Positions 50,816 to 59,400 of a stretch of DNA of 64,000 bases are shown piece by piece. Made by a program: the position numbers and the translations under genes. Every line of letters starts with the position of its first letter. The first letter of the stretch is position 1. Below the pieces are notes generated by a model. It was not told the origin of the DNA, made no database searches, and saw nothing but the letters and a program-made list of their open reading frames with translations. Source of the stretch: Pseudomonadota bacterium (GTDB lineage: Bacteria > Pseudomonadota > Gammaproteobacteria > Steroidobacterales > Steroidobacteraceae); the NCBI GenBank assembly GCA_018241445.1, contig JAFEDT010000018.1, positions 186,001 through 250,000 of the forward strand, read 5' to 3'.

Positions 50816-51466
50816 TCAGGCATGGCCGGCTTCCGGGCTGAGGCGCTCCACGTCGATGCCCAGCAGCCGCCAGGCGCCGGCCCAGCGGTCCTCGAAGGGC
50901 AGGTCGAATACCACCCGCGGGTCCATGGGAACGCAGGTCCAGGCGTTCTCGCGCAGTTCCCGCTCGAGCTGGCCCGATTCCCAGCCGGCGTAACCGAGGG
51001 CGATGAAGGCATCCGAGGGGCCTTCGCCCCTGGCCATTGCCGCCAGCACATCGCGCGAAGTCGTCACCTGGATGCTGTCGGATACCTTGTGAGTGTGATC
51101 CCACTCGCCCCCCGGGCGATGCAGTACGAATCCCCGGTCAGTGTTCATCGGGCCGCCGCGCAGCACCGGCTGCTCCGCAATGCTGGTGCTGGAGGGCTCC
51201 AGCTTCAGCTGCGACAGCACGTCGGAGAGCTTCATGGGCAGCGGCTTGTTGAGCACGATACCCAGTGCCCCCTTGTCGCTGTGCTCGCAGATCAGGGCCA
51301 CCGTCTGCACGAAGTTCGGATCCGACAGCTGCGGCATCGCGATCAGGAGGTGGTTGGTCAGGCTGCCCGCCTCGGGCGCCGGTGCGTCGCCGGCTTCACG
51401 GCCGGCCGCCTCGTCCGGGGCTGTCGCGGCCGTCCCGGGAGCTTGCGGGCTGTCCTTGGCGGTCAT
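50816..51466 (-). CDS. yqgE: YqgE/AlgH family protein
   Basis: A 216-residue protein of the UPF0301/AlgH family. After an Ala/Pro/Glu-rich N-terminus come the hallmark elements HLLIAMPQL, GIVLNKPL, VLRGGPMNTDRGFVLH and YAGWESGQLE. AlgH influences alginate and iron traits in Pseudomonas; the mechanism is uncertain. The start at 51466 is preferred over an ATG 24 codons upstream, which would lie almost against the tonB stop. Confidence 0.92.
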   Translation of the reverse strand: MTAKDSPQAPGTAATAPDEAAGREAGDAPAPEAGSLTNHLLIAMPQLSDPNFVQTVALICEHSDKGALGIVLNKPLPMKLSDVLSQLKLEPSSTSIAEQPVLRGGPMNTDRGFVLHRPGGEWDHTHKVSDSIQVTTSRDVLAAMARGEGPSDAFIALGYAGWESGQLERELRENAWTCVPMDPRVVFDLPFEDRWAGAWRLLGIDVERLSPEAGHA

Positions 51467-51497
51467 GCATCCAGTATGGGCATGGACCGCGCCAGTC

Positions 51498-52400
51498 TCA
51501 AGGAAGGGTGGAAACAGAGCCGCCGGAGGCGCGGCCACCCGTGAACTCCCATTTATAAGCGAAGCGCAGTACCCGGTACTGGCTCGACAGTTCTGGTGGA
51601 AAAGGATCGAAAGGGCTGGCCAGCTTGAGGATGGACAGCGCTGCCTGGTCCAGCTCGGGATTACCGCTGCTGCGGCGGATCAGCGCCCGGTCCAGCTTGC
51701 CGTTCGAGTCGATTCCTACCTCCACGACCGGGCTGGCGGCACCGGCGGCGTGGGCAGCGGCCGGGAAGTTCAGGGTGCCGATGCGCTCCACTTTGCGCCG
51801 CCAGTTGTCCAGGTAGGGAGCCAGGGCCGCCGCGCGGGTGTCCGGGGTGATCCACAGCTCGTCGCGTTTCGGTCCACGCAGTTGCGCCGGACTGTCCTCG
51901 TCGGCGGGCCCCGGCTGCGCGGCATCCGGCGTGTCCACCAGCAGGGGCTTGTCGTGGGATGCAACCGGGCCGGTGCCGGCATCCGCCAGGTACTGAACCT
52001 TGGTGTTCCAGGCGGTGCTGGTCAGCACCCGCATGTCGGCGCTGCCGGAGACTTCAGCCTGGCCGCCCAGCGAGTCACCCTCGGGAGTACCGGCGTGCTG
52101 CAGCCGCGGCATGGCGGAGGCGCGGTTGTGCGGGGCGACAGCGTCGCGCGTATTGCCGGAGCCGACCTGGGTGCGCTGGGCCAGGTAGGTGGCGGTGGGG
52201 TTGCGGTCCGCCTCGGGCAGCTCATCGGAGACCAGCAGCACGGCAAGACCGGGCGCCGAGCCGCGGTCGCCGGCGTGTGCATTGAAGGTGAGTCCCATGA
52301 TGACCATGCCGTGCAGCAGCGCCACCAGGAACAGCATCGCCAGCAGCCGGTCCCACACCGGGGCCTTGCCCTCGCGCAGCATCAGGGCCCGGCGCGCCAT
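51498..52400 (-). CDS. TonB-family energy transducer (TonB3-like)
   Basis: A 300-residue protein with one N-terminal TM helix (about 18-38), a long periplasmic linker and a C-terminal TonB domain (about 205-290; VEVGIDSNGKLDRALI, LDQAALSILKLASPF). The linker is not the classical Pro-Glu/Lys repeat. It matches the position of tonB3 next to gshB-pilG in P. aeruginosa, where it is needed for twitching. No ExbB/ExbD genes are near. Confidence 0.88.
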   Translation of the reverse strand: MARRALMLREGKAPVWDRLLAMLFLVALLHGMVIMGLTFNAHAGDRGSAPGLAVLLVSDELPEADRNPTATYLAQRTQVGSGNTRDAVAPHNRASAMPRLQHAGTPEGDSLGGQAEVSGSADMRVLTSTAWNTKVQYLADAGTGPVASHDKPLLVDTPDAAQPGPADEDSPAQLRGPKRDELWITPDTRAAALAPYLDNWRRKVERIGTLNFPAAAHAAGAASPVVEVGIDSNGKLDRALIRRSSGNPELDQAALSILKLASPFDPFPPELSSQYRVLRFAYKWEFTGGRASGGSVSTLP

Positions 52401-52413
52401 ACTTAGCCCATGG

Positions 52414-52486
52414 GCGAAAATCGCAGGAAGCGATTTTCGCGGACGTCACTCCGATTCCGCCGGTGAAAGGCGCGACTTTCACCGGC
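52414..52486. repeat. Two perfect hairpins between tonB and gshB
   Basis: Hairpin 1 is GCGAAAATCGC (52414-52424), loop AGGAA, then GCGATTTTCGC (52430-52440). Hairpin 2 is GCCGGTGAAAG (52459-52469), loop GCGCGA, then CTTTCACCGGC (52476-52486). Each stem is 11 bp and perfect. Neither has a T-tract, so they are not plain terminators. Hairpin 1 resembles the one at 34989-35015. Confidence 0.6.
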
Positions 52487-52512
52487 TGGGCTGACGCAAG
52501 CCCCGGCGCTGC

Positions 52513-53466
52513 TCATAGGCGCGCCACGATGGAGTCCATCAGCATGCCGCCGATGTCGATCCCGAACTGCCGGTCGAGCTCGCGGATGCCGGTGGGACTG
52601 GTGACGTTGATCTCCGTGACGAATCCGCCGATCACGTCCAGCCCCACGAACAGCATGCCGCGCCCGGCCAGCACCGGGCCGATCTGCGCGGCGAGCCAGC
52701 GGTCACGCTCGTTGAGCGGCCGCCCCACCCCCCGGGCGCCGGCCGCCAGGTTGCCGCGATGGTCGTGAGCCGCGGGAATGCGCGCGAGGGCATAGGGCAC
52801 CGGCTCGCCGTCCACCAGCAGCACGCGTGAGTCGCCGGTACTGGCGATATCGGGAATGTAGCGCTGCACCACCGCGAAGCGCCGGCCGTAGTCCGTCAGG
52901 GTCTCGAACACGACCCGCGCATTGTGGTCGTCCGCCCTCAGCACGAAGATCGAGCGGCCGCCCATGCCGTCCAGCGGCTTGGCGACGATGTGGCCGTGCT
53001 CCCCGAGGAATGCGCCCATGTCGTCCATGTCGCGGGTGATCAGGGTGGGTGCACAGCACTGCGGGAACCAGGCCGTGTAGACCTTTTCGTTCATGTCGCG
53101 CAGGCCGCGCGGCTGGTTGACGACCCAGGCGCCCTGTTCCTGCGCCCTCTCCAGCACGTAGGTGCTGTAGATGTACTCGGTGTCGAACGGCGGATCCTTG
53201 CGCATCAGGATGCAGTCCAGGGAGCCCAGCGGCTGCACCGCCGGCTCACCCAGGCTGAACCAGCTGGCAGGATCGGGCCGCACCGTCAGCGGGCGCATCC
53301 GTCCGAGCGCCACGCCGTCACGCAGGGACAGGTCCCGCTGCTCGAGGTAGGCAAGCTCGAAGCCACGCGCCTGGGCCGCCAGCAGCATGGCCAGGGTGGA
53401 GTCCTTCTTGTAGTGGATGGCGGCGATGGGATCCATCACGACGCCCAGACGCTTGGGGGTGTTCAT
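52513..53466 (-). CDS. gshB: Glutathione synthetase
   Basis: A 317-residue ATP-grasp enzyme that joins glycine to gamma-glutamylcysteine. Motifs include MDPIAAIHYKKDSTLAMLLAA near the N-terminus (first 12 residues then this block), the grasp loop KPLDGMGGRSIF (about residue 168) and GLDVIGGFVTEINVTSPTG near the C-terminus. Its position beside pilG, transcribed away from it, is conserved in gammaproteobacteria. Confidence 0.95.
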   Translation of the reverse strand: MNTPKRLGVVMDPIAAIHYKKDSTLAMLLAAQARGFELAYLEQRDLSLRDGVALGRMRPLTVRPDPASWFSLGEPAVQPLGSLDCILMRKDPPFDTEYIYSTYVLERAQEQGAWVVNQPRGLRDMNEKVYTAWFPQCCAPTLITRDMDDMGAFLGEHGHIVAKPLDGMGGRSIFVLRADDHNARVVFETLTDYGRRFAVVQRYIPDIASTGDSRVLLVDGEPVPYALARIPAAHDHRGNLAAGARGVGRPLNERDRWLAAQIGPVLAGRGMLFVGLDVIGGFVTEINVTSPTGIRELDRQFGIDIGGMLMDSIVARL

Positions 53467-53615
53467 CGGTGGGGATTATGCCCGGTTGCGCGGATCTGTC
53501 CCTCTGCCGCCCAAGGGCGGAGGTGCAGCGCGCCTCCGGCCTTCAAAAACGTGACGTGCACGGCATAGCAGGGGGTGTACCGATATGTTAAAACCCCGCT
53601 GCGTTGCGACGCAGA

Positions 53616-53679
53616 CGGCAAAAGTCACACCTTTTGCCGGCGTGTGAGGCTGATGTCCGAAAGGGCCGCAGGCCCTTTC
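53616..53679 (+). promoter_or_regulatory. pilG upstream region with inverted repeats
   Basis: CGGCAAAAG (53616-53624), six bases, then CTTTTGCCG (53631-53639) is a perfect 9-bp inverted repeat. CACAC (53626-53630) and GTGTG (53642-53646) interlock with it. GAAAGGGCC (53659-53667), GCA, then GGCCCTTTC (53671-53679) is a second perfect hairpin close to the start codon. These may form alternative RNA structures in the pil-chp leader or bind a regulator. Confidence 0.45.
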
Positions 53680-53709
53680 CAAATGGATAAGGGAAGGAGT
53701 TTCCTGACC

Positions 53710-54102
53710 GTGACCGGAAGCAACACCAAGCTCCAGGGTCTGAAGGTTCTGGTCATCGACGACAGCAAGACCATCCGCCGCACGGCCGAGACACTGCTCG
53801 CCAAGGAGGGTTGCGAGGTCTTCACGGCCATAGACGGCTTCGACGCCCTGGCCAAGATCGCCGACCACCAGCCCGACATCGTGTTCGTGGACATCATGAT
53901 GCCGCGGCTGGATGGCTACCAGACCTGTTCCCTGATCAAACACAACAAGGTGTTCCGTTCCATCCCGGTGATCATGCTGTCATCCAAGGATGGGCTGTTC
54001 GACCGCGCCCGCGGCCGGATCGTCGGCTCCGAGCACTACCTGACCAAACCCTTCACCCGCGACGAGCTGCTGTCGGCGATCGAGACGCACATCGGGAGAT
54101 GA
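53710..54102 (+). CDS. pilG: Twitching response regulator PilG
   Basis: A 130-residue single-domain CheY-like receiver. GTG 53710 is chosen because GGGAAGGAG lies about 10 bases upstream and the PilG core follows at once; an ATG at 53683 would add 9 residues. Phospho-acceptor Asp lies in FVDIMMPRLDGYQTC, with VIDDSKTIRRT at the start and LTKPFTRDEL at the end. PilG acts on pilus extension. First gene of the Pil-Chp operon. Confidence 0.95.
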   Translation: MTGSNTKLQGLKVLVIDDSKTIRRTAETLLAKEGCEVFTAIDGFDALAKIADHQPDIVFVDIMMPRLDGYQTCSLIKHNKVFRSIPVIMLSSKDGLFDRARGRIVGSEHYLTKPFTRDELLSAIETHIGR

Positions 54103-54107
54103 TGGCC

Positions 54108-54473
54108 ATGGCCCTGATTCTGATCGTTGACGACTCGCCGACCGAGCTGCACGTGATGCAGAAGGCGCTCGAGAAGCACGGCTTCCGTACCGCCGCGGCC
54201 GCCGACGGCGCCGAGGGCGTGCGCCTGGCGCGCGAGATGAGCCCCGACCTGATCTTCATGGACATCGTCATGCCGGGCATGAACGGTTACCAGGCCACGC
54301 GCGCGCTGGCCAACGATCCGCGCACCCGCACCATCCCGGTCGTGATGGTGACCTCCAAGGGCCAGGAGACCGACCGCATCTGGGGTCTGCGCCAGGGCGC
54401 GGTCGACTACATGGTGAAGCCGGTGTCCCCGGACCAGCTGGTCGCCAAGGCCCAGGCAACCCTCTCTTCATGA
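54108..54473 (+). CDS. pilH: Twitching response regulator PilH
   Basis: A 121-residue CheY-like receiver (MALILIVDDSPTEL). The Asp is in FMDIVMPGMNGYQA; KGQETDRIWGLRQGAVDY and KPVSPDQL complete the PilH signature. GGGAG lies 9 bases before ATG 54108; in-frame ATGs at 54099 and 54102 are possible. It opposes or tunes PilG signalling. Its stop overlaps pilI by 4 bases. Confidence 0.95.
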   Translation: MALILIVDDSPTELHVMQKALEKHGFRTAAAADGAEGVRLAREMSPDLIFMDIVMPGMNGYQATRALANDPRTRTIPVVMVTSKGQETDRIWGLRQGAVDYMVKPVSPDQLVAKAQATLSS

Positions 54474-55039
54474 CCGGCGCCGCCGACAGCAGCCTCGTCT
54501 CGCTGCGGGACCGGCCGTTCGAACTGCTGGCCGAGATGGAGCGCCGTGGACGGGCCGTCTCGGCACAGGTGGGCCAGGAGCCCACCGACGGCCGCGAATG
54601 GGTCGGCGTGGCGCTGCGTATGGCCGGCGACCTGTACCTGGTGGCGCGCGAAGAGACGCGCGAGGTCCTGGGCGTGCCGGCCAGCACCACACGGGTGCCG
54701 GGCGCCAAGCCGTGGATCAGGGGCCTGGCCAACGTGCGCGGCCAGCTGCTGCCGATCATCGACCTGCGCCACTTCCTGGGCAGCGGCGTGACGCCGGTGA
54801 CACGCAACACGCGCGTGCTGGTGGTCAACCACCGCGAGATTCCCGCCGGCCTGCTGGTCGACGAGGTGCTGGGATTCCGCCGCTTCGCCGAAGGCGAATT
54901 CGGCGCCGAGGCGCCGCCAACCGTGGCGCGCTGCGACCGCTACCTGGCCGGCGCCTTCCGCCGCGGCGCTGAGCAGTGGCCGGTGCTCAGCGTACGCGCG
55001 GTGGTCGAGAGCCCCGCATTCGCCGAGGCCGCCGCATGA
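54470..55039 (+). CDS. pilI: PilI, CheW-like adaptor
   Basis: A 189-residue CheW-domain protein that links PilJ to the PilL/ChpA kinase. The CheW fold (about residues 40-185) has IRGLANVRGQLLPIIDLRHFLG, the usual CheW motif. It is translationally coupled on both sides (4-base overlaps with pilH and pilJ). Confidence 0.93.
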   Translation: MTGAADSSLVSLRDRPFELLAEMERRGRAVSAQVGQEPTDGREWVGVALRMAGDLYLVAREETREVLGVPASTTRVPGAKPWIRGLANVRGQLLPIIDLRHFLGSGVTPVTRNTRVLVVNHREIPAGLLVDEVLGFRRFAEGEFGAEAPPTVARCDRYLAGAFRRGAEQWPVLSVRAVVESPAFAEAAA

Positions 55040-56379
55040 GCGGCACCGACACTTCCGACAGCGCGCCGCGCCGGCTGGTGTTGTTGCTGGCGGTGGCGCT
55101 CGCCGCCGGCGCCGCCAGCGCGGTGGCTGCCTGGGTGTTGCCCGCCGACGGCTTGCTGCGCTGGCTGCCGCTGGTGCTGCTGGTGCTGTGCCTGGCGCTG
55201 GCCGCGGGCGCACTGGCCCTGGCGCTGGTCATGCAGCGGCGTGCGCGCCAGCAGCGCGCCTTCGCCGAAGTGCAGCGGCGCGAGAGCGACCGCAACCAGC
55301 AGGCGATACTGCGGCTGCTCGATGAACTCTCGAGCCTCGCCGACGGCGACCTGACCGTACAGGCCACCGTCACCGAGGACATCACCGGCGCGATCGCCGA
55401 TTCCATCAATTACGCGGTCGATGCGTTGCGCGGCCTGGTCGGCACCATCAACGGCTCGGCGATCCAGCTCGACTCCGCGACCCGCCAGACGCAGGCGTTG
55501 TCGCAGCACCTGGCCAAGGCGAGCGGCGCGCAGTCCAAGCAGATCTCCTCGGCCACCGAATCCGCCGCCAGCATGGCCGGCTCGGTGGAGGAGGTTTCCG
55601 GCAACGCCGAGCGCGCCGCCGACGTGGCGCGCCACTCGGTGGAAGTGGCGCACAAGGGCGGCGATGCCGTGCGCCGCACCATCGACGGCATGAACGCCAT
55701 CCGCGAGACCATCCAGGAGACCTCCAAGCGCATCAAGCGCCTCGGGGAGAGCTCGCAGGAGATCGGCAACATCGTCGAGCTGATCAACGACATCGCCGAG
55801 CAAACCAACATCCTGGCGCTCAACGCCTCGATCCAGTCGTCGATGGCGGGCGAGGCCGGGCGCGGATTTGCGGTGGTGGCGGACGAGGTGCAGCGCCTGG
55901 CGGAGCGCGCCGCCAACGCCACCAAGCAGATCGAAGTGCTGGTGCGCACCATCCAGACCGACACCAACGAGGCGGTGGTGTCCATGGAGCGCAGCACCAC
56001 CGACGTGGTGGGCGGCGCCCTGCTGGCGGAAAACGCCGGCGCCGCACTGGAGGAGATCGAGCAGGTTTCCAACCAGATCGCCAGCCTGGTGCAGAACATC
56101 TCCGGCAGCGCCCGCCGCCAGACCGGCGCGGCGCAGAACATCGCCCGCAACATGCAGGTCCTCAAGGAGATCAGCTCGCAGACCGCCGACTCCACCCACG
56201 CCACCTCGGCGGCCATCGCCAAGCTGGCGGAGCTGTCCGCCGGCCTGCGCAAGGCCGCCTCCGGCTTCCGCCTGCCCGGCAGCGTCGATCCGGGCGCCAG
56301 CGGCAAGGTCCGCAGCCTGGAGGAGGCCACCCTCAACACCGCGCGCGTGCGCCAGATCTCCGCACTGGGCGGCTCCTGA
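55036..56379 (+). CDS. pilJ: PilJ methyl-accepting chemotaxis protein lacking a periplasmic sensor domain
   Basis: A 447-residue receptor of the twitching system. Two adjacent TM helices (about 12-33 and 41-66) are separated by only about eight residues, so the two periplasmic PilJ sensor domains of canonical PilJ (about 680 residues) are missing. The cytoplasmic part is complete: a HAMP-like stretch and a signalling hairpin with the conserved tip EQTNILALNASIQ(S)S and AGRGFAVVADEVQ. It would respond through the membrane or cytoplasm only. The stop is 36 bases before pilL. Confidence 0.9.
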   Translation: MSGTDTSDSAPRRLVLLLAVALAAGAASAVAAWVLPADGLLRWLPLVLLVLCLALAAGALALALVMQRRARQQRAFAEVQRRESDRNQQAILRLLDELSSLADGDLTVQATVTEDITGAIADSINYAVDALRGLVGTINGSAIQLDSATRQTQALSQHLAKASGAQSKQISSATESAASMAGSVEEVSGNAERAADVARHSVEVAHKGGDAVRRTIDGMNAIRETIQETSKRIKRLGESSQEIGNIVELINDIAEQTNILALNASIQSSMAGEAGRGFAVVADEVQRLAERAANATKQIEVLVRTIQTDTNEAVVSMERSTTDVVGGALLAENAGAALEEIEQVSNQIASLVQNISGSARRQTGAAQNIARNMQVLKEISSQTADSTHATSAAIAKLAELSAGLRKAASGFRLPGSVDPGASGKVRSLEEATLNTARVRQISALGGS

Positions 56380-56415
56380 AGCCTCCCGCCCGCAGGACCA
56401 GAATCCCTTAGCCCC

Positions 56416-59400
56416 ATGGCAGAAGCCGCATCCCAGACATTCGACCTCGTCGGCCGCGAAATCAACGCCACGCTGCTGGAGGCCCGCAGCGCCATCGAGA
56501 GTTATGTCGAGCAGCCCGACAATGCGCAGCTGCTCGAGCGCTGCGCCGCCGACCTGCACCAGGTCCAGGGCGTGCTGCGGCTGCTGGAGATCTACGGCGC
56601 GGCCTTGCTGGCGGAGGAGATGGAGCACGTCGCGCAGTACCTGCGCGCCACGCACGCCGAGCGCAAGAGCCAGGCGGAGAGCCTCGATGCCCTGATGCGC
56701 GCCATGGTGCAGCTGCCCGGCTACCTGGAACGGGTGCTCGGCGGCGGCCGCGACCTGGCGCTGGTGCTGCTGCCGCTGCTGAACGACCTGCGCGCGGTGC
56801 GCGGCGCGCCGCTGCTGTCGGAAGGCACGCTGCTGCTGCTGAACCTCAAGTCCGACATGCAGCCACAGCCGGCGGTGAGCGCCTCCGGGGAGCCCGCGCT
56901 CACGGTGGAGCAGTGGTCGCGGCGCCTGCGTGCCCGCTACCAGCTGGGCCTGATCGGCTGGATCCGCGGCGAGCGGGTGGAGCAGAACCTCGAGACCCTG
57001 GGGGCGGTGGCGCAGAAGCTGCAGCACATCGCCACCCGCCAGCCGGTGTTCCAGCTGTGGTGGGTGATCGGCGCGGTGATCGAGGCCCTGCGGCAGAACG
57101 GGCTGGAGAGCGGGCAGTCGGTCAAGCGGCTGCTGGGCCTGGGTGACCGCGAGATCCGGCGCCTGTACGAGCAGGGCGAGGCGCGCTACGCACAGTCCCC
57201 GCCGGTGGAGCTGCTCAACAACCTGCTGTACTACGTCGGCCGTGCCGAGTCTTCCGGGGAGTTGGTGAGCGCGGTGCGCCAGTCCTTCCGCCTCGCCGAG
57301 CTGCTGCCGGTGGACGAGAGCGTGGAGCAGGAACGCCAGAACCTGTCCGCTCCATCGGTCAAGCTCATGCAGACCGTTGCGGCGGCGATCCGCGAGGACC
57401 TGGACCGCGTCAAGGACACGCTGGACATCTTCGTGCGCCGCGGCTCCTCGCAGCCGCAGGAGCTGGCGCCGCAGGTGGAGCTGCTGCGCAAGATCGGCGA
57501 CACCCTGGGCGTGCTGGGCCTGGGGGACCTGCGCGCCAGCGTGGTCGCCGAGACCGAGCGGCTGGGCAAGGTTGCCGCCGGTGAACTGCCGGCGGACGAG
57601 CCCACCCTGGTGGAGATCGCCGCCACGCTGATCGGCGTGGAGGACCGGCTCGACGGCCGCCTGGTTGGCCTGATCCTGCCGCGCGAACCGGGCGAGCCCG
57701 CCGCCGAGATTGATGGTGAGTTCCAGCAGGTGCAGTCGGCGGTACTGCGCGAATGCATCGTCAACCTGGCGCGCGTCAAGGAGGCGGTGACCCAGAGCGT
57801 GGGCGGCACCCTGGATGCGGCCGGCCTGGACAGCTGGCAGGACCTGATGCGCGGCATCCAGGCGGGGCTGCTGCTGTTGGGCAAGACCCGCGCGGTGCAG
57901 GCCATCGAGGGCATCACCACGCAGTTGAAGCGGGTGATGCAGCCGGGCGTACGGGTCCTGCCGCCCGGGTACATCGACCGCCTGGCGGACGCGATCGTCA
58001 GCGTCGAGTACTACATGGAGACGCTGCAGTCCGGCCGCAGCGACCCCTGGTACATGCTGGACAACGCCCAGGCCTGCGTGCAGGCGCTGGAGCAGCAACC
58101 CGCCCCCGCGGTCCCGACCGTGCCGCCCCTGGAGGCAGCCGCGTACGAGCGGACCGTGCAGCTCTCACCGGCGGCGTCGGCCATGAGTGCCGCGGTGCCG
58201 GCTCCCGATCTTGCAGCGGTGGATGCCGCCGCACCGACCCTGGCGGCAACGCGGCCGCCCCGCCGGGTGGAACTGGCCGAGCATGCGGATCCCGAGCTGC
58301 TCAAGCTGTTCATCGAGGAAGCGCACGAAGAGGTGACCCGCGTGCAGCGCTGCTTCCCGCTGTGGGAGCAGAACCCGCTGGAGCAGGGCGAGCTGGTCAC
58401 GATGCGCCGCTCTTTCCATACCCTCAAGGGCAGCGGGCGCATGGTGGGCGCGCGCGAGCTCGGCGAGTTCGCCTGGGCGATCGAGAACCTGCTGAACCGC
58501 ATGCTCGACAACACGCTCACCCGCTCGCCCGCCATCCTCGACACCCTGCGCTCCGCCGTGGCGGCGCTGCCGCAACTGGTGGGCCAGCTGGAGCACGGCA
58601 CGGCGGTGAATGCCGACGTGGCCGGCATCGCCTCGCGCGCTCACGCGCTGGCCGCGGGGCGCGCCGCGCCAACGGCCCCGGGCGCAGCGGCAGCTTCCGA
58701 GACGGCCACCCAGACGGCGCTGCGCGAAGCTCCCCCGCAGCACCCACAGCCCCAGTCGCTGCAGCCGCTGGAGTCGCCGCAGCCGCTGCCGCCGCCACCC
58801 GCCGCTCCTGAACCAATTCCCCTGCAGGCGGGGACCGCACAGACCGCGAGCGCGGGCGCGCCGCCGGAGCCGGTGCCCGCCGTCGCAGCGCTCGCCCCAG
58901 CCGTCGCCGATCCGGCCCGCGAGCTCCTCGCTGATGACACGCTGCGGGACATCTACGCGCGCGAGACCGCGGCGCATATCGCCGCCGTGCGCGCATGGCT
59001 CGCGCGCGAGACCGGGCAACCCGAGCCCCACGTACTGCCCGAGGAGGTCTACCGCGCCTGCCACACGCTGTCGGGCAGCTCCAAGATGGCCCAGGCGCGC
59101 CACGGCATCCGGCTCGCCGAACCGCTCGACCAGTGGCTGCGCCGCGCGCACGGCAGTGGCGCGGGCCTCGCCGACCCCGATCTCGCGCTGCTCGGGGACT
59201 GCATGGCGGCCATGGAGAACGTGGCGACGCACCTGGACGAGTCCACCGGCTACTTTCTGAGTCATTCGCAGCTGCTGCAGCGCATTGCCGGCGCGGATGC
59301 GAACCTGGAGTCGCGCATCGCCGCGGCACAGGCCAGCGCCGGCGCGGCGCCGTCCGCGCCCGAGACCCCTGTAGACGAGTCTCCCGACTTCGATCCGGAA

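Noticed and set aside
54940..58098. Very long minus-strand open frame opposite pilJ and pilL
   Set aside because: It mirrors the high-GC third-position bias of the real plus-strand pil genes and has no recognisable domains. The same applies to the 1016-codon minus frame at 41148-44198 and to many others.
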